NCBI RefSeq assembly: GCF_032854445.1
Contig: NW_027018306.1
Location: 1 to 44,350 of the forward strand
Direction: 5' to 3'
Source: Liolophura sinensis
Taxonomy: Eukaryota; Mollusca; Polyplacophora; Chitonida; Chitonidae
Length of the DNA: 44,350 nucleotides
The notes under the pieces are model-generated. The model saw nothing but the letters and a program-made list of their open reading frames with translations, did no database searches and was not told the origin of the DNA. Of the stretch, positions 34,877 through 44,350 are shown in pieces. Every line of letters begins with the position of its first letter. Position 1 is the first letter of the stretch. Both the position numbers and the translations under genes were made by a program.

Positions 34877-37634
34877 TCATTCAATTGTCGCTACAGCCAA
34901 AAGTATTGGTCGGAGAGCAACGCGGTTTGCACCATTCGATTTCTCGTCACAAAATACGTCGGATTAGCCTCTTACCAGCAGCATTGGAACAGTTTTTCCA
35001 CTTTTGGATTTTTGCCTGGGCTTTTTGCTAATTAAATTCGGCTACATTTACTATGTAATATCGCGACTGGTCATTACTATAGTCAACTTTTGATTATAAG
35101 TTATGTGCCTTTCGGTAGCGCAAAAGACGTCAAATCTTTGGGCCAAGCCCATTTAACTCATCCAGCAATTGTCTTACTTCTAAGTCGAAGACAAACTCAA
35201 TGTCTTTATCTACATGTTGAAAAACCACACCATTTGTATATAAAAAACACAAGGTACTTGATACAGTCTGCTGTCAAAAGTACAATTAAACACTGACCCA
35301 CATCAATAAGGTGCCAAAAGATGCGCAATTGGGCCAGGCATCTCCAGCTGTTGAAAAATTACAAATTTCCTTGGTTTCCATGGAGTAAGAGCCGTTGTTA
35401 GGCACGTGATTTTCACATAAATGCTCATTCAATTGTAGCTACAGCCATAAGTGTTGGTCGGAGAGCAACGCGGTTTGCACCATTCGATTTCGCGTCACAA
35501 AATACGTCGGATTAGCCTCTTACCAGCAGCATTGGAACAATTTTTCCACTTTTGGATTTTTGCCTGGGCTTTTTGCTAATTCTATTCGGCTACATTTACT
35601 ATGTAATATCGCGACTGGTCAATACTATATTCAACTTTTGATTATAAGTTATGTGCACTTCGGTAGCCCAGAAGACGTCAAATCTTTGGGCCAAGCCCAT
35701 TTAACTCATCCAGCAATTGTCTTACTTCTAAGTCGAAGACAATCTCAATGTCTTTATCTACATGTTGAAAAACCACACCATTTGTATCTAGAAAACACAA
35801 GGTACTTGATACAGTCTGCTGTAAAATATACAATTAAACACTGAACCACATTAATAAGGTGCCAAAAGATGCGCAATTGGGCCAGGCATCTCCAGCTGTT
35901 GAAAAATTGCAAATTTCCTTGGTTTCCATGGAGTAAGAGCCGTTGTTAGGCACGTGATTTTCACATAAATGCTCATTCAATTGTCGCTACAGCCAAAAGT
36001 ATTGGTCGGAGAGCAACGCGGTTTGCACCATTCGATTTCTCGTCACAAAATACGTCGGATTAGTTTCTTACCAGCAGCATTGGAACAGTTTTTCCACTTT
36101 TGGATTTTTGCCTGGGCTTTTGCTAATTCAATTCGGCCACATTCACTATGTAATATCACGACTGGTCATTACTATATTCAACTTTTGATTATAAGTTATG
36201 TGCCCTTCTTTAGCCCAGAAGACGTCAAATCTTTGGGCCAAGCCCATTTAACTCATCCAGCAATTGTCTTACTTCTAAGTCGAAGACAAACTCAATGTCT
36301 TTATCTACATGTTGAAAAACCACACCATTTGTATATAAAAACAACAAGGTACTTGATACAGTCTGCTGTAAAAAGTACAATTGAACACTGACCCACATCA
36401 ATACGGTGCCAAAAGATGCGCAATTGGGCCAGGCATCTCCAGCTGTTGAAAAATTGCAAATTTCCTTGGTTTCCATGGAGTAAGAGCCGTTGCTGGGCAC
36501 GTGATTTTCACATAAATGCTCATTCAATTGTCGCTACAGCCAAAAGTATTGGTCGGAGAGCAACGCGGTTTGCACCATTCGATTTCTCGTCACAAAATAC
36601 GTCGGATTAGCCTCTTACCAGCAGCATTGGAACAGTTTTTCCACTTTGGGATTTTTGCCTGGGCTTTTTGCTAATTAAATTCGGCTACATTTACTATGTA
36701 ATATCGCGACTGGTCACTACTATAGTCAACTTTTGATTATAAGTTATGTGCCCTTCGGTTGCCCAGAAGACGTCAAATCTTTGGGCCAAGCCCATTTAAC
36801 TCATCCAGTAATTGTCTTACTTCTAAGTCGAAGACAAACTCAATGTCTTTATCTACATGTTGAAAAACCACACCATTTGTATATAAAAAACACAAGGTAC
36901 TTGATACAGTCTGCTGCAAAAAGTACAATTAAACACTGACCCACATCAATACGGTGCCAAAAGATGCGCAATTGGGCCAGGCATCTCCAGCTGTTGAAAA
37001 ATTGCAAATTTCCTTGGTTTCCATGGAGTAAGAGCCGTTGTTAGGCAAATGATTTTCACATAAATGCTCATTCAATTGTCGCTACAGCCAAAAGTATTGG
37101 TCGGAGAGCAACGCGGTTTGCACCATTCGATTTCTCGTCACAAAATACGTCGGATTAGCCAATTACCAGCAGCATTGGAACAGTTTTTCCACTTTTGGAT
37201 TTTTGCCTGGGCTTTTTGCTAATTCAATCGGCTACATATTTTATGTAATATCGCGACTGGTCATTACTATAGTCAACTTTTGATTATAAGTTATGTGCCC
37301 TTCGGTAGCCCAGAAGACGTCAAATCTTTGGGCCAAGCCCATTTAACTCATCCAGCAATTGTCTTACTTCTAGGTCGAAGACAAACTCAATGTCTTTATC
37401 TACATGTTGAAAAACCACACCATTTGTATATAAAAAACACAAGGTACTTGATACAGTCTGCTGTAAAAAGTACAATTAAACACTGACCCACATCAATAAG
37501 GTGCCAAAAGATGCGCAATTGGGCCAGGCATCTCCAGCTGTTGAAAAATTGCAAATTTCCTTGGTTTCCATGGAGTAAGAGCCATTGTTAGGCACGTGAT
37601 TTTCACATAAATGCTCATTCAATTGTCGCTACAG

Positions 37635-40600
37635 CCATAAGTGTTGGTCGGAGAGCAACGCGGTTTGCACCATTCGATTTCGCGTCACAAAATACGTCGG
37701 ATTAGCCTCTTACCAGCAGCATTGGAACAGTTTTTCCACTTTTGGATTTTTGCCTGGTCTTTTTGCTAATTCAATTCGGCTACATTTACTATGTAATATC
37801 GCGACTGGTCAATACTATATTCAACTTTTGATTATAAGTTATGTGCCCTTCGGTAGCCCAGAAGACGTCAAATCTTTGGGCCAAGCCCATTTAACTCATC
37901 CAGCAATTGTCTTACTTCTAAGTCGAAGACAATCTCAATGTCTTTATCTACATGTTGAAAAACCACACCATTTGTATATAAAAAACACAAGGTACTTGAT
38001 ACAGTCTGCTGTAAAAAGTACAATTAAACACTGACCCACATTAATAAGGTGCCAAAAGATGCGCAATTGGGCCAGGCATCTCCAGCTGTTGAAAAATTGC
38101 AAATTTCCTTGGTTTCCATGGAGTAAGAGCCGTTGTTAGGCACGTGATTTTCACATAAATGCTCATTCAATTGTCGCTACAGCCAAAAGTATTAGTCGGA
38201 GAGCAACGCGGTTTGCACCATTCGATTTCTCGTCACAAAATACGTCGGATTAGCCTCTTACCAGCACCATTGGAACAAGTTTTTCCACTTTTGGATTTTT
38301 GCCTGGTCTTTTTGCTAATTGAAATGGTCTACATTTACTATGTACCATCGCGACTGGTCATTTCTATATTCAACTTTTGATTATAAGGTATATGCCCTTC
38401 GGTAGCCCAGAAGACGTCAAATCTTTGGGCCAAGCCCATTTAACTCACCCAGCAAATGTCTTACTTCTAAGTCGAAGACAAACTCAATGTCTTTATCTAC
38501 ATGTTGAAAAACCACACCATTTGTATATAAAAACAACAAGGTACTTGATACAATCTGCTGTAAAAAGTATGACTGAACACTGACCCACATCAATAAGGTG
38601 CCAAAAGATGCGCAATTGGGCCAGGCATCTCCAGCTGTTGAAAAATTGCAAATTTCCTTGGTTTCCATGGAGTAAGAGCCGTTGTTAGGCACGTGATTTT
38701 CACATAAATGCTCATTCAATTGTCGCTACAGCCAAAAGTATTGGTCGGAGAGCAACGCGGTTTGCACCATTCGATTTCTCGTCACAAAATACGTCGGATT
38801 AGCCTCTTACCAGCAGCATTGGAACAGTTTTTCCACTTTTGGATTTTTGCTTGGGCTTTTTGCTAATTAAATTCGGCTACATTTACTATGTAATATCGCG
38901 ACTGGTCATTACTATAGTCAACTTTTGATTATAAGTTATGTGCCCTTAGGTAGCCCAGAAGACGTCAAATCTTTGGGCCAAGCCCATTTAACTCATCCAG
39001 CAATTGTCTTACTTCTAAGTCGAAGACAAACTCAATGTCTTTATCTACATGTTGAAAAACCACACCATTTGTATATAAAAAACACAAGGTACTTGATACA
39101 GTCTGCTGTAAAAAGTACAATTAAACACTGACCCACATCAATAAGGTGCCAAAAGATGCGCAATTGGGCCAGGCATCTCCAGCTGTTGAAAAATTGCAAA
39201 TTTCCTTGGTTTCCATGGAGTAAGAGCCGTTGTTAGGCACGTGATTTTCACATAAATGCTCATTCAATTGTCGCTACCGCCATAAGTGTTGGTCGGAGAG
39301 CAACGCGGTTTGCACTATTCGATTTCGCGTCACAAAATACGTCGGATTAGCCTCTTACCAGCAGCATTGGAACAGTTTTTCCACTTTTGGATTTTTCCCT
39401 GGGCTTTTTGCTAATTCAATTCGGCTACATTTACTATGTAATATCGCGACTGGTCAATACTATATTCAACTTTTGATTATAAGTTATGTGCCCTTCGGTA
39501 GCCCAGAAGACGTCAAATCTTTGGGCCAAGCCCATTTAACACATCCAGCAATTGTCTTACTTCTAAGTCGAAGACAATCTCAATGTCTTTATCTACATGT
39601 TGAAAAACCACACCATTTGTTTATAAAAAACACAAGGTACTTGATACAGTCTGCTGTAAAAAGTACAATTAAACACTGACCCACATTAATAAGGTGCCAA
39701 AAGATGCGCAATTGGGCCAGGCATCTCCAGCTGTTGAAAAATTGCAAATTTCCTTGGTTTCCATGGAGTAAGAGCCGTTGTTAGGCACGTGATTTTCACA
39801 TAAATGCTCATTCAATTGTCGCTACAGCCAAAAGTATTGGTCGGAGAGCAACGCGGTTTGCACCATTCGATTTCTCGTCACAAAATACGTCGGATTAGCC
39901 TCTTACCAGCAGCATTGGAACAGTTTTTCCACTTTTGGATTTTTGCCTGGTCTTTTTGCTAATTGAAATGGTCTACATTTACTATGTACCATCGCGACTG
40001 GTCATTACTATATTCAACTTTTGATTATAAGGTATATGCCCTTCGGTAGCCCAGAAGACGTCAAATCTTTGGGCCAAGCCCATTTAACTCACCCAGCAAT
40101 TGTCTTACTTCTAAGTCGAAGACAAACTCAATGTCTTTATCTACATGTTGAAAAACCACACCATTTGTATATAAAAACAACAAGGTACTTGATACAATCT
40201 GCTGTAAAAAGTACGACTGAACACTGACCCACATCAATAAGGTGCCAAAAGATGCGCAATTGGGCCAGGCATCTCCAGCTGTTGAAAAATTGCAAATTTC
40301 CTTGGTTTCCATGGAGTAAGAGCCGTTGTTAGGCACGTGATTTTCACATAAATGCTCATTCAATTGTCGCTACAGCCAAAAGTATTGGTCGGAGAGCAAC
40401 GCGGTTTGCACCATTCGATTTCTCGTCACAAAATACGTCGGATTAGCCTTTTACCAGCAGCATTGGAACAGTTTTTCCACTTTTGGATTTTTGCCTGGGC
40501 TTTTTGCTAATTCAATTCGGCTACATTTACTATGTAATATCGCGACTGGTCATTACTATATTCAACTTTTGATTATAAGTTATGTGCCCTTCGGTAGCCC

Positions 40601-40924
40601 AGAAGACGTCAAATCTTTGGGCCAAGCCCATTTAACTCATCCAGCAATTGTCTTACTTCTAAGTCGAAGACAAACTCAATGTCTTTATCTACATGTTGAA
40701 AAACCACACCATTTGTATATAAAAACAACAAGGTACTTTATACAGTCTGCTGTAAAAAGTACAATTAAACACTGACCCACATCAATAAGGTGCCAAAAGA
40801 TGCGCAATTGGGCCAGGCATCTCCAGCTGTTGAAAAATTGCAAATTTCCTTGGTTTCCATTGAGTAAGAGCCGTTGCTGTTCACGTGATTTTCACATAAA
40901 TGCTCATTCAATTGTCGCTACAGC
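37635..40924 (-). repeat. Trimeric higher-order repeat in the right arm (37635-39279, 39280-40924)
   Basis: The ordered variants CCATAAGTGTTGG, then GAAATGGTCTAC, recur at an offset of about 1,645 bp (three units). Edges are approximate because neighbouring units are so alike. The copies differ at a few sites, for example CAGCAAATGTC versus CAGCAATTGTC and AGTATGACTG versus AGTACGACTG. Confidence 0.7.
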
Positions 40925-43900
40925 CAAAAGTATTGCTCGGAGAGCAACGCGGTTTGCACCATTCGATTTCTCGTCACAAAATACGTCGGATTAGCCTCTT
41001 ACCAGCAGCATTGCAACAGTTTTTCCACTTTTTGGATTTTTGCCTGGGCTTTTTGCTAATTAAATTCGGCTACATGTTTTAAGTAATATCGCGACTGGTC
41101 ATTACTATAGTCAACTTTTGATTATAAGTTATGTGCCCTTCGGTAGCCCAGAAGACGTCAAATCTTTGGGCCAAGCCCATATAACTCATCCAGCAATTGT
41201 CTTACTTCTAGGTCGAAGACAAACTCAATGTCTTTATCTACATGTTGAAAAACCACACCATTTGTATATAAAAAACGCAAGGTACGTGATACAGTCTGCT
41301 GTAAAAAGTACAATTAAACACTGACCCACATTAATAAGGTGCCAAAAGATGCGCAATTGGGCCAGGCATCTCCAGCTGTTGAAAAATTGCAAATTTCCTT
41401 GGTTTCCATGGAGTAAGAGCCGTTGTTAGGCACGTGATTTTCACATAAATGCTCATTCAATTGTCGCTACAGCCAAAAGTATTGGTCGGAGAGCAACGCG
41501 GTTTGCACCATTCGATTTCTCGTCACAAAATACGTCGGATTAGCCTCTTACCAGCAGCATTGCAACAGTTTTTCCACTTTTTGGATTTTTGCCTGGGCTT
41601 TTTGCTAATTAAATTCGGCTACATGTTTCAAGTAATATCGCGACTGGTCATTACTATAGTCAACTTTTGATTATAAGTTATGTGCCCTTCGGTAGCCCAG
41701 AAGACGTCAAATCTTTGGGCCAAGCCCATATAACTCATCCAGCAATTGTCTTACTTCTAGGTCGAAGACAAACTCAATGTCTTTATCTACATGTTGAAAA
41801 ACCACACCATTTGTATATAAAAAACACAAGGTACTTGATACAGTCTGCTGTAAAAAGTACAATTAAACACTGACCCACATTAATAAGGTGCCAAAAGATG
41901 CGCAATTGGGCCAGGCATCTCCAGCTGTTGAAAAATTGCAAATTTCCTTGGTTTCCATGGAGTAAGAGCCGTTGTTAGGCACGTGATTATGACATAAATG
42001 CTCATTCAATTGTCGCTACAGCCAAAAGTATTGGTCGGAGAGCAACGCGGTTTGCACCATTCGATTTCTCGTCACAAAATACGTCGGATTAGCCTCTTAC
42101 CAGCAGCATTGGAACAGTTTTTCCACTTTTGGATTTTTGCCTGGTCTTTTTGCTAATTGAAGTGGTCTACATTTACTATGTACCATCGCGACTGGTCATT
42201 ACTATATTCAACTTTTGATTATAAGTTATGTGCCCTTCGGTAGCCCAGAAGACGTCAAATCTTTGGGCCAAGCCCATTTAACTCACCCAGCAAATGTCTT
42301 ACTTCTAAGTCGAAGACAAACTCAATGTCTTTATCTACATGTTGAAAAACCACACCATTTGTATATAAAAACAACAAGGTACTTGATACAATCTGCTGTA
42401 AAAAGTACGACTGAACACTGACCCACATCAATAAGGTGCCAAAAGATGCGCAATTGGGCCAGGCATCTCCAGCTGTTGAAAAATTGCAAATTTCCTTGGT
42501 TTCCATGGAGTAAGAGCCGTTGTTAGGCACGTGATTTTCACATAAATGCTCATTCAATTGTCGCTACAGCCAAAAGTATTGGTCGGAGAGCAACGCGGTT
42601 TGCACCATTCGATTTCTCGTCACAAAATACGTCGGATTAGCCTCTTACCAGCAGCATTGGAACAGTTTTTCCACTTTTGGATTTTTGCCTGGGCTTTTTG
42701 CTAATTCAATTCGTCTACATATTTTATGTAATATCGCGACTGGTCATTACTATAGTCAACTTTTGATTATAAGTTATGTGCCCTTCGGTAGCCCAGAAGA
42801 CGTCAAATCTTTGGGCCAAGCCCATTTAACTCATCCAGCAATTGTCTTACTTCTAAGTCGAAGACAAACTCAACGTCTTTATCTACATGTTGAAAAACCA
42901 CACCATTTGTATATAAAAACAACAAGGTACTTGATACAGTCTGCTGTAAAAAGTACAATTAAACACTGACCCACATCAATAAGGTGCCAAAAGATGCGTA
43001 ATTGGGCCAGGCATCTCCAGCTGTTGAAAAATTGCAAATTTCCTTGGTTTCCATGGAGTAAGAGCCGTTGTTAGGCACATGATTTTCACATAAATGCTCA
43101 TTCAATTGTCGCTACAGCCAAAAGTATTGGTCGGAGAGCAACGCGGTTTGCACCATTCGATTTCTCGTCACAAAATACGTCGGATTAGCCTCTTACCAGC
43201 AGCATTGGAACAGTTTTTCCACTTTTGGATTTTTGCCTGGTCTTTTTGCTAATTGAAGTGGTCTACATTTACTATGTACCATCGCGACTGGTCATTACTA
43301 TATTCAACTTTTGATTATAAGTTATGTGCCCTTCGGTAGCCCAGAAGACGTCAAATCTTTGGGCCAAGCCCATTTAACTCACCCAGCAAATGTCTTACTT
43401 CTAAGTCGAAGACAAACTCAATGTCTTTATCTACATGTTGAAAAACCACACCATTTGTATATAAAAACAACAAGGTACTTGATACAATCTGCTGTAAAAA
43501 GTACGACTGAACACTGACCCACATCAATAAGGTGCCAAAAGATGCGCAATTGGGCCAGGCATCTCCAGCTGTTGAAAAATTGCAAATTTCCTTGGTTTCC
43601 ATTGAGTAAGAGCCGTTGCTGTTCACGTGATTTTCACATAAATGCTCATTCAATTGTCGCTACAGCCAAAAGTATTGGTCGGAGAGCAACGCGGTTTGCA
43701 CCATTCGATTTCTCGTCACAAAATACGTCGGATTAGCCTCTTACCAGCAGCATTGCAACAGTTTTTCCACTTTTTGGATTTTTGCCTGGGCTTTTTGCTA
43801 ATTAAATTCGGCTACATGTTTTATGTAATATCGCGACTGGTCATTACTATAGTCAACTTTTGATTATAAGTTATGTGCCCTTCGGTAGCCCAGAAGACGT

Positions 43901-44350
43901 CAAATCTTTGGGCCAAGCCCATATAACTCATCCAGCAATTGTCTTACTTCTAGGTCGAAGACAAACTCAATGTCTTTATCTACATGTTGAAAAACCACAC
44001 CATTTGTATATAAAAACAACAAGGTACTTGATACAATCTGCTGTAAAAAGTACGACTGAACACTGACCCACATCAATAAGGTGCCAAAACATGCGCAATT
44101 GGGCCAGGCATCTCCAGCTGTTGAAAAATTGCAAATTTCCTTGGTTTCCATGGAGTAAGAGCCGTTGTTAGGCACGTGATTTTCACATAAATGCTCATTC
44201 AATTGTCGCTACAGCCAAAAGTATTGGTCGGAGAGCAACGCGGTTTGCACCATTCGATTTCTCGTCACAAAATACGTCGGATTAGCCTTTTACCAGCAGC
44301 ATTGAAACAGTTTTTCCACTTTTTGGATTTTTGCCTGGGCTTTTTGCTAA

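Larger units (their letters stand above)
26583..44350 (-). repeat. 549-bp satellite array, inverted right arm (about 32 monomers)
   Basis: The same satellite on the minus strand, with a period of 548-549 bp. Two subfamilies are evident on the + strand. Junction-proximal units (to ~28.9 kb, and again 31.1-32.8 kb) contain GACATCAATGATCATTC and mostly GCACATATAAAAC or related words. Distal units contain CACATAAATGCTCATTC, GTATATAAAAAACAC, CTACATGTTGAAAAACC and usually AACTCATCCAGC. After 34.9 kb several variants alternate: CCATAAGTGTTGG with GCGTCAC at 35.4, 37.6 and 39.3 kb; GAAATGGTCTAC or GAAGTGGTCTAC at 38.3, 39.97, 42.16 and 43.25 kb; TTGCAACAG with CCACTTTTTGG at 41.0, 41.56 and 43.75 kb. 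This shows overlapping 2-, 3- and 4-unit rearrangements. The window ends inside a monomer. Confidence 0.96.

Noticed and set aside
26583-44350. Recurrent 68- to 100-codon frames on both strands of the right arm
   Set aside because: They are the same satellite sequence read in various frames, overlapping and antisense to each other, with no start context or domain.
1-44350. CRISPR array
   Set aside because: The repeat is ~549 bp and continuous, with no short repeat-spacer alternation, and the sequence is eukaryotic in character.
1-44350. CENP-B box in the monomer
   Set aside because: I looked for the TTCG....A..CGGG core on both strands. Near words such as TTCGATTTCTCG and TTCGGTAGCCC do not fit the required bases.
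1-44350. Hammerhead ribozyme in the satellite, as in some animal satellites
   Set aside because: No CTGANGA core followed by a suitable GAAA was found. CTGATAATGG and GACGAGAAATCG do not combine into the fold.
1-44350. tRNA or 5S rRNA origin of the monomer
   Set aside because: No A-box/B-box pair (no GGTTCGANTCC-like word) and no recognisable rRNA segment.

Overview
The window is eukaryotic and almost entirely satellite DNA. About 41.5 of 44.35 kb consists of head-to-tail copies of one AT-rich monomer of roughly 549 bp. I see no rRNA, tRNA, CRISPR array, operon or intact host gene. The organism is probably an animal, perhaps a marine invertebrate. This rests on a PIF/Harbinger-type element carrying an animal-style Myb/SANT exon and on a TATA-bearing LTR. 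The species cannot be named from the sequence.

Layout: (1) 1-15581, about 28.4 monomers on the + strand. They form recognisable subfamilies (called A, B, C, D, A', E here) in higher-order repeats, including two copies of a five-unit block A-B-C-D-A' and four copies of the trimer B-C-D. (2) 15582-17679, a 2,098-bp insertion inside one monomer. It has TG...CA ends, a 10-bp imperfect terminal inverted repeat, a 4-bp ATAC target duplication, CCAAT and TATA boxes and a poly(A) signal. It is best read as a solo LTR or a very small non-autonomous LTR element. (3) 17684-24843, + strand satellite again, with a trimeric higher-order repeat. (4) 24844-25558, a 715-bp PIF/Harbinger-like element with a TTA target duplication and 17-bp inverted termini. 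It retains a truncated Myb/SANT-like first exon on the minus strand. (5) 25562-26582, + strand satellite. (6) At about 26582 the array switches orientation (arrows meet, ->|<-), and 26583-44350 is the same satellite inverted. That arm holds a younger, distinct subfamily and a very recent 3,842-bp seven-unit tandem duplication (27193-31034 and 31035-34876).

Nothing here works as a pathway. The biology is that of a heterochromatic, possibly centromeric or pericentromeric, satellite shaped by unequal exchange, inversion and transposon insertion. The most notable points are the unrecognised 549-bp satellite family, its orientation switch, a CpG-dense core that changes little between subfamilies, an exon-like segment in every monomer bounded by good splice-site consensus, and two transposons inserted within about 21 bp of the same monomer position. 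Private single-base indels cluster in the first ~6.1 kb and suggest lower consensus quality there.
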